From IMG/VR virus record IMGVR_UViG_3300010371_000109, positions 1 to 25,100 of that record: DNA of 25,100 nucleotides; one strand, 5' to 3'. The translations under genes and the position numbers were made by a program. Under the pieces are notes generated by a model. It saw nothing but the letters and a program-made list of their open reading frames with translations, made no database searches and had not been told where the DNA came from. This document shows, one piece after another, positions 1 through 7,536 of this stretch. Position 1 is the stretch's first letter. The number at the start of each line of letters is the position of its first letter. This DNA comes from a virus.

Positions 1-318
1 ACAGCCTATCCGACCCCGGCGACCAGCGCCGGGGGAAATGTCTCTGGGACGATCGCCTCGACCGGGGCTTTTCAGAAGCTCTGGGGGGCGACTGGAGGCT
101 CTGCCGGGCCGTTTCGGAAAGGCTGTACGATTCAGAACAACGGCACGCATAATATGAATGTGAGTGAGGGGTTGGGGGTTGCTGGAAGCACAACCGGGAA
201 CTCGGTGGTGGTGCCTGCCGGGGGGATCTATTATTGCCAGGTCGGGCAAATTGTGTTGACTGGGGAAATTGATATCACTGGGACCGCCACCGATGCGTTT
301 TATGCGGCGCAGTATTAA
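1..318 (+). CDS. C-terminal part of a phage tail/fibre-type protein (5' end outside window)
   Basis: An open frame runs from the first base to a TAA at 316-318 and gives 105 residues without a start, so the gene begins upstream of the window. The product is rich in Gly, Ser, Thr and Val and ends in short beta-strand-like stretches (for example NSVVVPAGGIYYCQVGQIV, then DITGTATDAFYAAQY). This resembles the C-terminal beta domains of phage tail or decoration proteins, but no family can be named. Codon use (many GGG) matches the tail genes that follow. Its end overlaps the start of the spike gene by 26 bases in another frame, which suggests translational coupling. The function is inferred from position and composition only. 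Confidence 0.6.
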   Translation, partial: TAYPTPATSAGGNVSGTIASTGAFQKLWGATGGSAGPFRKGCTIQNNGTHNMNVSEGLGVAGSTTGNSVVVPAGGIYYCQVGQIVLTGEIDITGTATDAFYAAQY

Positions 319-3300
319 CGCACTCGCACTCGCGCTTGCGCTTGGGCTTGGGCTGGGGTTGTTGGGGCTTGGAGCCGAGGCTTCCGCCCAAACCCCCAGC
401 CCACAGTGCGTAGCCAGCGCACTCGCTGGAGGCACCGTCAACGCGATCACAATTCCGGCGCTGCCCTGTACCGGGACTTCCGCGCTGGTGCTGGTGACCG
501 CCGCTGGGGCCAACACCGGGGCCGTGACGCTGCAGCAGATTGGCCAGCCGGCGCTGGCGGTGACCAAGCTGGGTGGGGCGGCCTTGGTAGCTGGGGATAT
601 CCCGATCGCTGGGGCGGTGATGCTGCTGCAAGCGACCGGGCAGCAGTGGGTGCTGTTGAACCCAGGAACCACCGGGGGTGTTGGGGTTGTACCGACCGTT
701 GCGGCGTTGCGGGGGTTGACCGCTGGCGCGGCCTCGACTGCTGTGACACAGGGGTATAATAGCGCTGGGGACGGTGGCGGCGCAACTTATCAATGGGCCA
801 GCGGCTCCAGTTGCACCGACGACTCGGTGACTTGCATCCGGCCGAACTCGGCACCGGTGACTGGTCGCTGGCTGGGGGTGTTTCCGTCAGGGGCGGTGAA
901 TCTGTATCAGGCTGGGCTGGTGCCTAGCAGCAGCACTGCTGACGATGCCTCTGGGCTGATGAATGCGATCTGGACGGCCGGGCTGAGCGTCTACGTGCCG
1001 CCGGGTGAGTGGCACATTAAAAACCAGCTGTTGTGCAAGGCTGGGCTGGAGTTGGAGGGGGCGGGACAGTTTGCCTCGATCATCACCATCGGCGCGGCGA
1101 CGAATGATTTCAACCTCTCCGCGAGCAGCGTGCTGCAAGCTGGGACGTATGGGAACAACGGGTGTCAGATCGACGGGGTGAAGCTTCAGTTCTATCAGCC
1201 GTCATTCGGCGGGATGACGATCGCGAATATTGTGCATTACCCGGTGGCGATTGATGGAGGAAACTCGACGGCCAGCGGAAATTGGATCTACGGCGGGTCG
1301 ATTGGGACTGGGAGTCCGGTCCAGATCACCAATGCCTGGACCTGTGTTTCGCTGAACAACACTCAGGCGCTGGGAGAGGGAGCTTGGCATCTGGGGAATG
1401 TCAACTGTAGTGATTATGCTGGAGGGCTGACGCTCGGTGGGGTGATCTCGACGATCTGGGTGGCAAACTGGGACGAGGAAACCTTCGGGATGACCTCGGA
1501 CCAAGCGCTGGTGTATGAGTCCCAGGGAGAGAGCGGAGCTGCACTGGCGGTCCAGATTGGACGCTGTGATGGATGCTCGTTTGGGACATTTGCGACTTTC
1601 GCGCATGGGTTTAAACAGCTGGATTCCGGGGCGACGCGTGGGCCGGCGACTGATATCACCGGGGTTAATGTGGGAGTGCTGGAACTGGATGGTGACGGTG
1701 CAACGCTGATTAATGGCGGAGGGTATGTCCGGGTAGGGGCGCTCTACGGGACGAATAGCTCAGCTGACACGGCAGGGAAAATCAAGTCGAACCCAGGGGC
1801 TGGGCTATATGCCTATACAACTATCGCCACGCTCGGAGTGACCGATGGTGCTCCGAGCGGAGATATCGCAACCAGCGGGGCTGGAGTGACCGTGCTTACG
1901 CTGGGTTCCGGCTGGTACGAATCCCTCACGACGAACTCTGGAGCGAGTCCTTGGAACTTTGCCGGCAGCAACGTGACGGTGGTGGTTGGGGGGATCAACT
2001 ATATTGATCCAGGTGGAGAGACCGTTCCGCAGATCGTCGCAAACTGCACCTGCACGGTGAAATTTACTGGGACGAGCTTCACCGTTCCGAATAGCAATCG
2101 CAGTGCGGCAGTTGTAAGCCAGGCTGGGACCGGGACTAATCTGGTCATGCAGGGGGTGAGCTTTACCCCGGGGACCTCCACTGGAAATGTGATCGTGGTT
2201 GGGAGTGATAATGTTGGGAATTTCCTAGGTAGCATCTCCGCACACGGTTGGGGAACGAGTCTTGCTGGAACAAATAATGGAATTTACTGGCTCAATGAGA
2301 GTGTTAATAAATTAAACGTAAATCAAGGCGTGACAGGAAATGTACAGGGACATGTCGCAACGCTGGCAGCACTACAAGATTCGTGTTTCAGCGCGACGGG
2401 CTGCACGCTTGGCGCAGGCGGCGGTATTTTCTCGGATCCCAACCGGGTGGTACGTCGTGACGATTACAGCGCCGGTCTCGGCGCGCCCGCTCTCGATTTT
2501 AAGGGCGAGACGGGAACGTGTGCTGCGAACGGCCATATCGGCGCGACCCTCGCGACTTCCTCTATCAGCGGCACGACTCTGACTGTTGGCAGTGTCTCGG
2601 CAGGGACGATCGCTAGTGGGCAGTTCATCGATGGCGTAGCAGCCGGAACACAAATTACCGCCGGATCGGGTTCTTCGTGGACCGTGAGCGTGTCGCAGAC
2701 CGTTGCGTCACAGACGCTGAATACCTCCGATCACGGCTCTTGTGTCAACACGACGAGCGGAGATGGCAACAGCTTCTATGCAGTTTTTGCATCCTCTGGC
2801 GCGGATATGCGCGAGTGGGGCTGTAAGGCAGACGGGGGCACGACCGATAATGGCCCGTGTATTCGTAACGCAGCGGCATGGGGGGCGGCGTACGGCACTC
2901 CTCTTCTTTTGCCAGCGGCTAGCAGTTCTTACACCATCAATACTCTGGACGGGTCGGCTGATGCCGCGCTGGTGATTGGTGATGGTACTTGTTTGGGGAA
3001 TACCAAACCGGCGCCTACGATCATAGGCTCGGCCTCGAGCGACTACCCGGATGCCTATTACAACTCGCCAGAAATTACCCTTGGGAATGGGCTGAACCGG
3101 CCTATCGTCTTTGTTCGCAAATGCGCGTCAAGCCCCTTTTTCCAAAATCTTGATTTCGAGGGGAACCGCGCTGGTCAAACTGGCTGCACGACAGCGGCAT
3201 ATTGTCCGAGCGGCCTTCTTTTCGTTATCGTGGCAGAGGATTTTGCCAGCCCCTCGACAGAAAGCTCTATCGCCGCTGATCGAGTTGTTATTCGTGGCGG

Positions 3301-4567
3301 CTATAACGGAGATCTCTATATTGGGGGCGGGCGCGGCACCACTTGGCTCAAAGATACGTGGCTTCAATATAGCGGCCAATCGACCGCAGATTCAGCCCTT
3401 TATCTCAATGGGTTTGATGGGACGTTTGACAATCTCCAAGTAGGGTCGAATGCCGGGAGCGGGATTCTGGTCAACGAGGGCAGCCAATACCAATTCGCGA
3501 ATGGTGCGGTCTTTTTGAATGGTGCTCAGGGGATCATCATAAACGGGGGCAGCGTCGGCAACATATCCTCCGTGAACCTTATGCTTCAGCGCAACGGCAA
3601 AGAAGGCATCAAAGTCCTCGACGCCGCCGTTCCTGCCAACGATAACGTTGGATCGTGGAATTTCGTAGGAACGCAGTTCAACAACAATTCGCAGTCGCAA
3701 ACTGGCGCCTTTTCCGATGTAAACGACCTATGCACGGCGGCGCATTGCGGAGCCGCGATGCATCTTGACCATCCTGGCATGTATGGAGGCGACCAAAGCG
3801 TCGACGCGACCGGAACCGGAGGCACAAGCGGCAGCAGCACTACTCTTACGCTCTCGGGCGCCCCCACAGGCACTGTAAACGTTGGCGACGGCATTTCATA
3901 TTCCGGCAGCCCTGCTGGTCTCTATGTGACGGCCTACAACTCGGGTACGCACGTCATCACGATGTCGGCGGCGGAGACCATCGCGGGCGGCACATCGATT
4001 ACGATCACGGCCCCCCTCCCGAATTACCATATCCAGACCAACAGCACCGCGAAAGTCTATGTGACTGCGCCTGGGTTTGGCACTGGCACCAACGCCGTGA
4101 CGGGCTTTACGGACGATTTCATTCTCGTCAACGGCGACTATTCGATCTTGGCACCATACACGATGGGGCTGTATGGGAGCGGAAGCGGCTCGACGCAAGT
4201 CACTTATCAGAGCGGCTATCCCGTAGGCACTTTAGACAGGCACGGCAATCACATCACAGTGAGCGAAACCGTCCAGTGGACGAGCCTCAACAGTATCACC
4301 GGCAATCTGATCGGACAGTTCCTTCCAGTAGCATCCACGAGCACGAGTAGTAACTACACAGCGGCATGCTCTCTTGGTGTTGTCAATGGATGGACCGATG
4401 GGGCCGGGGGATTTACGCAGCTAGATGCGATAATCACCAGCAACGATCAGACTGTATTTTTCGGGAAGACGGGCAGCGGAAAGAACTGGACACAAACGCC
4501 GGTCACAGAGTGGGGGGCTACGGGGAAAATATCATATACCTGTTCCTACGATGCGGATGCCTTCTGA
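293..4567 (+). CDS. large tailspike with signal peptide and two pectate-lyase-like beta-helix regions
   Basis: This 1424-residue protein is a likely receptor-binding or polysaccharide-degrading tailspike. The first ~32 residues look like a Sec signal peptide: MRFMRRS, an Ala/Leu/Gly core (ALALALALGLGLGLLGLG), then a probable AEASA cleavage site. Residues ~38-125 resemble a small fibre domain (NAITIPALP, NTGAVTL, GGAALVAGDIPIAGAVML, QQWVLLNPG). A spike-entry region follows (TVAALRGL, YNSAGDGGGATYQW) and leads into a first beta-helix from ~205 (VYVPPGEWHIKNQLLCKAG). A second entry motif, EWGCKADGGTTDNGPCIRNA, lies near residue 835 and starts a second beta-helix. Between them (~760-812) and again at ~1175-1240 sit small SGTTLTVGSVSAGT-type repeats. 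ATG 293 has GGGA nine bases upstream; ATG 302 and TTG 269 are alternatives. Codon use shifts near 2330. The enzyme activity is not established. Confidence 0.85.
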   Translation: MRFMRRSINALALALALGLGLGLLGLGAEASAQTPSPQCVASALAGGTVNAITIPALPCTGTSALVLVTAAGANTGAVTLQQIGQPALAVTKLGGAALVAGDIPIAGAVMLLQATGQQWVLLNPGTTGGVGVVPTVAALRGLTAGAASTAVTQGYNSAGDGGGATYQWASGSSCTDDSVTCIRPNSAPVTGRWLGVFPSGAVNLYQAGLVPSSSTADDASGLMNAIWTAGLSVYVPPGEWHIKNQLLCKAGLELEGAGQFASIITIGAATNDFNLSASSVLQAGTYGNNGCQIDGVKLQFYQPSFGGMTIANIVHYPVAIDGGNSTASGNWIYGGSIGTGSPVQITNAWTCVSLNNTQALGEGAWHLGNVNCSDYAGGLTLGGVISTIWVANWDEETFGMTSDQALVYESQGESGAALAVQIGRCDGCSFGTFATFAHGFKQLDSGATRGPATDITGVNVGVLELDGDGATLINGGGYVRVGALYGTNSSADTAGKIKSNPGAGLYAYTTIATLGVTDGAPSGDIATSGAGVTVLTLGSGWYESLTTNSGASPWNFAGSNVTVVVGGINYIDPGGETVPQIVANCTCTVKFTGTSFTVPNSNRSAAVVSQAGTGTNLVMQGVSFTPGTSTGNVIVVGSDNVGNFLGSISAHGWGTSLAGTNNGIYWLNESVNKLNVNQGVTGNVQGHVATLAALQDSCFSATGCTLGAGGGIFSDPNRVVRRDDYSAGLGAPALDFKGETGTCAANGHIGATLATSSISGTTLTVGSVSAGTIASGQFIDGVAAGTQITAGSGSSWTVSVSQTVASQTLNTSDHGSCVNTTSGDGNSFYAVFASSGADMREWGCKADGGTTDNGPCIRNAAAWGAAYGTPLLLPAASSSYTINTLDGSADAALVIGDGTCLGNTKPAPTIIGSASSDYPDAYYNSPEITLGNGLNRPIVFVRKCASSPFFQNLDFEGNRAGQTGCTTAAYCPSGLLFVIVAEDFASPSTESSIAADRVVIRGGYNGDLYIGGGRGTTWLKDTWLQYSGQSTADSALYLNGFDGTFDNLQVGSNAGSGILVNEGSQYQFANGAVFLNGAQGIIINGGSVGNISSVNLMLQRNGKEGIKVLDAAVPANDNVGSWNFVGTQFNNNSQSQTGAFSDVNDLCTAAHCGAAMHLDHPGMYGGDQSVDATGTGGTSGSSTTLTLSGAPTGTVNVGDGISYSGSPAGLYVTAYNSGTHVITMSAAETIAGGTSITITAPLPNYHIQTNSTAKVYVTAPGFGTGTNAVTGFTDDFILVNGDYSILAPYTMGLYGSGSGSTQVTYQSGYPVGTLDRHGNHITVSETVQWTSLNSITGNLIGQFLPVASTSTSSNYTAACSLGVVNGWTDGAGGFTQLDAIITSNDQTVFFGKTGSGKNWTQTPVTEWGATGKISYTCSYDADAF
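319..367 (+). repeat. hexamer-based imperfect tandem repeat encoding the signal-peptide core
   Basis: Degenerate six-base units of the form GC[A/G]CT[C/T], then GGGCTT and GGGCTG, run through this stretch and encode the alternating Ala-Leu then Gly-Leu hydrophobic core of the spike signal peptide. The repeat is seen directly. Slippage in multiples of six would lengthen or shorten the hydrophobic core without shifting the frame. Confidence 0.55.
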
Positions 4568-4663
4568 ATTTCGAGACTCACTCTTTGCCGATCCGTTCAG
4601 TCATGGCGCGACTAAAGCACTTTTGGGATCGCCTCTGTCAAGGACGTCTTTTCTAGACCATGA

Positions 4664-4694
4664 GCCGACGGGAGGTGTGCCGCCTCCCGTCGGC
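4664..4694 (+). terminator. perfect 12-bp hairpin after the tailspike gene, probable terminator
   Basis: The left arm at 4664-4675 (GCCGACGGGAGG) pairs perfectly with the right arm at 4683-4694 around a 7-base loop, TGTGCCG. It lies 96 bases after the spike stop codon and before the next fibre gene, where a terminator or RNA-processing hairpin is expected. No T-run follows the stem, so classic intrinsic termination is not certain. An mRNA-stabilising hairpin is an alternative. Confidence 0.5.
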
Positions 4695-4717
4695 CCTGAC
4701 CATCCACAAGCACTGTT

Positions 4718-4723
4718 GAGGAG
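4718..4723 (+). promoter_or_regulatory. Shine-Dalgarno GAGGAG before a 12-codon ORF
   Basis: GAGGAG sits nine bases before the ATG at 4733. It is the only strong ribosome binding site near the following fibre gene, whose own ATG at 4768 has none at normal spacing. This suggests that ribosomes load here and reach the fibre gene by termination-reinitiation. Confidence 0.45.
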
Positions 4724-4732
4724 TGCCCGAAC

Positions 4733-4771
4733 ATGGCGCGTAGAACGGTAGAGTTTAGGCCAGATAAATGA
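4733..4771 (+). CDS. 12-residue leader peptide ORF coupled to the fibre gene
   Basis: ATG 4733 opens MARRTVEFRPDK and ends in TGA at 4769-4771, overlapping the ATG of the fibre gene (4768) as ATGA. A good GAGGAG site precedes it by nine bases. The peptide is basic and has no recognisable function. The arrangement fits a leader that delivers ribosomes to the fibre start. It could also be chance, since the ORF is only 13 codons long. Confidence 0.35.
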   Translation: MARRTVEFRPDK

Positions 4772-5829
4772 CCCAGCTCCAGCTCTTCGGTGGTGAAGTT
4801 CAGTTCTGCGACGCCAACGGTGCGCCGTATGCGGGAGGGACTGTTTGGTTCTATATCCCGGGGACAACAACTCCGAAAGCTACATATCAGGACGTGAATG
4901 GGCTGGTGCCGAATACTAACCCGGTAGTGCTGGATGCTGCTGGGCGTGCGAGGGTCTGGGGGACTGGGCAGTACCGGCAGGTGCTGGAGGACTCATCTGG
5001 GACGCTGGTCTGGGATCAGATCGTCGCGACGGCAAATACGATCTCCGGGCCTGGGAGCTCGACAGCCGGAGATGTGGTGACCTGGGGAGACACGCTGGGG
5101 AGCGAGCTACTAGACTCTGGTGTTACGCTTAGTGCGTTGGCGTTGCTGGCCACCACGGTTGGGGTGGTTGCGCTGCAGGTGTTTACTGTCTCGGGAACTT
5201 ATGTTCCGACGGTGGGAATGTTGAAGGCTCTGGTGATTGTAACAGGAGCTGGTGGTGGGGGTGCCGGGACGCCGGGCTCGGCAGCTGGAGATACCAGGAG
5301 TGGTGGAGGTGGGGCTGGTGGTGGGACTTCAATCTCCTTACTCACCGCAGCACAGATTGGAAACAGTCAAGTGGTGACGGTTGGGACGAAGGGAGCTGGA
5401 GGCGCGGCCGGAGATAATGCCGGAGGGGCAGGTGGAGGGAGCTCGCTGGGCACGCTTGTAACAGCGAATGGTGGACCTGGTGGAGTAGCAAGTGCTGGGG
5501 CGGGGACTGGGGTGGCTGGACCGGCGGCTGGGACGGCAACCAGTCCGGGGAGTGCATTCCCAGGGGCTGATGGGGGGCAAGGAATCTCAGCCATCGCGGC
5601 GACGGTTGGTGGGGCTGGAGGTTTGGGCGGAAGTAGCTGGTGGGGGGCTGGAGGAGCTGGTGCGCTGGCAAGCTCTGGAGTAGGTGCAGCGGGGAGAAGT
5701 AGCGTTAGTCCTGGCGGTGGTGGGGGTGGCGGGGTGAGTGTGAACGCTGGTGGTCCGGCAGCGGGAGGCAACGGCAGTGATGGTACGGTTTGGGTACTAG
5801 AATTCTGCGCCGGGCAGACCGGCGCATGA
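4768..5829 (+). CDS. tail fibre with spike-type head-binding domain and glycine-rich C-terminal domain
   Basis: This 353-residue protein starts with a spike head-binding-like domain (residues ~1-95). It shows the order LFGGEVQFCDANGAPYAGGTV, PGTTTPKATYQD, NTNPVVLDAAGRARVW and GQYRQVLEDSSGTLVW, which is common at the N terminus of podoviral tailspikes and anchors the fibre to the virion. A short spacer follows. From about residue 135 to the end is a glycine-rich domain (TVSGTYVPTVGMLKALVIVTGAG, then GGGG runs separated by AG, TS and NA). Such domains occur in phage fibres and may fold as packed polyglycine helices, as in the T-even-like Gp38 adhesin. That fold is inference here. The start at 4768 overlaps the upstream mini-ORF stop as ATGA. 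The variable Gly-rich loops are the likely receptor contact. Confidence 0.8.
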   Translation: MTQLQLFGGEVQFCDANGAPYAGGTVWFYIPGTTTPKATYQDVNGLVPNTNPVVLDAAGRARVWGTGQYRQVLEDSSGTLVWDQIVATANTISGPGSSTAGDVVTWGDTLGSELLDSGVTLSALALLATTVGVVALQVFTVSGTYVPTVGMLKALVIVTGAGGGGAGTPGSAAGDTRSGGGGAGGGTSISLLTAAQIGNSQVVTVGTKGAGGAAGDNAGGAGGGSSLGTLVTANGGPGGVASAGAGTGVAGPAAGTATSPGSAFPGADGGQGISAIAATVGGAGGLGGSSWWGAGGAGALASSGVGAAGRSSVSPGGGGGGGVSVNAGGPAAGGNGSDGTVWVLEFCAGQTGA

Positions 5830-5900
5830 GTGAACAGGGAAGCTGGGAGCGCTGGGCGCCTGGTTTCCCTGCATTTCAAAGCCCAGTGGAGAATGCGCAA

Positions 5901-7307
5901 ATGAAGCGGCGAAAGAGCGCCTTCTGGCGCGGAGTACTGCCGGGCGCAGCTTTAGCTGCTGTCATGGCGCTAAGCGGGCAGATGGCCCAGGCGGCTGGGA
6001 CTTTTACCAATGGAGTTTGTACGGCTGGGAGCACCGGAACTTCCACCGGGACCCCAGCGGTGACATACTGTAACAACTCCAACACTTATCCGCTTACCGG
6101 GAATGAAACCATTCCGGCGGATACCCAGCTCTCCGGCGGACAGAGCCCGCAGAGTGAGGCGATTTTGACCCGACAGCTGGCCCAGTTCGGTTCCAGCCAG
6201 CTAACCGGAAACGTACTGATCGGTGGTGATGCTGGGACGAACCTCTGGCAGCGTGCAACGACTGGTGCAAGCCAGACCACGACGGTGGCTTATGGTGGGC
6301 CGGATCGCTGGGCATACTGGAGCGGCACCAACACTGCTGTCACGGTGAGCCGGAGCAACACCGCAGCGGCGCTTCCAGTTGGATACCAGCAGTCGTTTCG
6401 GATGCAGCGGACGGCGGCTCAGACCGGGGTTGTGCAGGTTTGCATGGCTCAGGAAGTCGAAAGCGCAAACGCGTTGCAGCTTGCTGGGCAAACTGTCGAG
6501 CTGGATTTCCACGCATTCACTGGGGCGAATTTCTCGGCCGCCAGTCAGCAGATGAAAGCGTATATCATCTACGGGACTGGAACTGACGAAGGCATGACCA
6601 ACATGGCCTTCGGCCTCAATGGCGGTGGTGGCGGCGCGACTGGCTGGACTGGTCAGACTAACATCGGCGAGACCATCGGGCTGCAGGCCGTGAGCACGCT
6701 GGGCAAGTACGCTGCGGTGGCAAAGATTCCAGCAACTGCGACGGAAGTCGGCGTGGCGCTCTGCTACACCCCGGTTGGGACAGCAGGGACCACTGATGCC
6801 CTGTATTTCTCGGGAATTCAGCTGGTTCCAAACGCAAACCTGACTAGCGTGGCGTTGAGCGCGAGCGGGAATGGATTCTCCTGTGACAACACGGCGAATA
6901 CCCAGCTGCAGTGCTCAGCTTTCCAGCGGAGAAGCCAGGCGCTGGAGAGCCTGCTTCAGTATCGGTACTATTACCAGATCTCTGAGGGCGCAACGGTGTT
7001 GGATCGCGGGGTCTGCCGGAGCCGAAGTGTCACGACTTGCAGCTGGAATATCCAGTTCCCGACTGTGATGCGAATTGCTCCGACGGTGACGTATACTGCT
7101 GGGTTCGCGGTGGAAACGACCGTTGGCGGCGGGACGCTGAATGCTTGCAGCGCGCTTGCCAATGATGCGACGGTGACAGGTGCGACGCCGAGCACTACGA
7201 ATGCCTACGCGCTTTGCACCGCGACGACCGTTCCGGCGGCTGGGACGGTGGATCAGGTGTATGATAACAACGGCTCCGGCGCGGTGAAAGCTACGGCGGA
7301 ACTGTAG
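5901..7307 (+). CDS. tail-associated carbohydrate-binding-like protein with signal peptide
   Basis: This product is about 468 residues long. It begins with a clear Sec-like signal: MKRRKSAFWR, a hydrophobic stretch GVLPGAALAAVMALSG, then QMAQAAG with AQA as probable cleavage site. The mature protein has the order of a widespread phage tail family: a GNVLIGGDAGTNLWQRATTG segment, GPDRWAYWSG, TVSRSN, a jelly-roll-like middle (QLAGQTVELDFHAFTG, LYFSGIQLVPN), then FQRRSQALESLLQYRYYYQ. Members of this family carry a carbohydrate-binding-like beta-sandwich and sit near fibre genes. ATG 5901 is preferred because GGAG lies nine bases upstream and the signal peptide then starts exactly. ATG 5826 overlaps the previous stop as ATGA and would add 25 polar residues. 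A perfect hairpin follows the stop. Confidence 0.75.
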   Translation: MKRRKSAFWRGVLPGAALAAVMALSGQMAQAAGTFTNGVCTAGSTGTSTGTPAVTYCNNSNTYPLTGNETIPADTQLSGGQSPQSEAILTRQLAQFGSSQLTGNVLIGGDAGTNLWQRATTGASQTTTVAYGGPDRWAYWSGTNTAVTVSRSNTAAALPVGYQQSFRMQRTAAQTGVVQVCMAQEVESANALQLAGQTVELDFHAFTGANFSAASQQMKAYIIYGTGTDEGMTNMAFGLNGGGGGATGWTGQTNIGETIGLQAVSTLGKYAAVAKIPATATEVGVALCYTPVGTAGTTDALYFSGIQLVPNANLTSVALSASGNGFSCDNTANTQLQCSAFQRRSQALESLLQYRYYYQISEGATVLDRGVCRSRSVTTCSWNIQFPTVMRIAPTVTYTAGFAVETTVGGGTLNACSALANDATVTGATPSTTNAYALCTATTVPAAGTVDQVYDNNGSGAVKATAEL

Positions 7308-7315
7308 GGCAAGAT

Positions 7316-7348
7316 TGAGGGAGCGGAGCTGGTCGTTCCGCTCCCTCA
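7316..7348 (+). terminator. perfect 12-bp hairpin at the end of the tail gene block
   Basis: TGAGGGAGCGGA at 7316-7327 pairs perfectly with 7337-7348 around a 9-base loop, starting nine bases after the stop of the tail gene. Only a short TT follows, so it is a strong stem with a weak U-tract. Its position between the adsorption genes and the packaging genes makes it the likely boundary between two transcripts. Confidence 0.6.
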
Positions 7349-7357
7349 TTTGCAGGG

Positions 7358-7363
7358 AAGGAG
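7358..7363 (+). promoter_or_regulatory. Shine-Dalgarno AAGGAG of the 46-residue basic gene
   Basis: AAGGAG lies seven bases before ATG 7371. It is among the best ribosome binding sites in the window and is the main evidence that this very short gene is translated. Confidence 0.6.
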
Positions 7364-7370
7364 TCAGGTG

Positions 7371-7511
7371 ATGGCTAAGTCAAAGCCGAACGATCGTTCA
7401 CAGGACGCGAAGATAGTAACACGAGGGGTACATCAGCATGAGGGGAACATGCATAAGGGGGAGAAGAAGACCCAGCTGAAGCTGGGGAGCGGAGGGAAGA
7501 AAGGGAAGTAG
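7371..7511 (+). CDS. 46-residue lysine-rich protein upstream of terminase
   Basis: The product starts MAKSKPNDRSQDAKIV, has HQHEGNMHKGEKK in the middle, and ends LKLGSGGKKGK. It is strongly basic and probably disordered, with no membrane segment. An AAGGAG site seven bases upstream and its position directly after a hairpin support it as the first gene of the packaging/head transcript. It occupies the place where a small terminase subunit often lies but is far too short for one and shows no helix-turn-helix. Nucleic-acid binding is a guess from charge only. Confidence 0.65.
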   Translation: MAKSKPNDRSQDAKIVTRGVHQHEGNMHKGEKKTQLKLGSGGKKGK

Positions 7512-7536
7512 GGTCGGGGGAAAGTGGCCACGTTTG

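Noticed and set aside
4551-4751. 66-residue plus-strand frame after the spike gene
   Set aside because: It crosses the spike stop and the perfect hairpin and has no ribosome binding site; the hairpin and the leader ORF explain this stretch better.
5367-5900. Proline-rich 177-residue minus-strand frame
   Set aside because: It is the complement of the glycine-rich fibre region (GGN codons read back as NCC), so its proline richness is an artefact.
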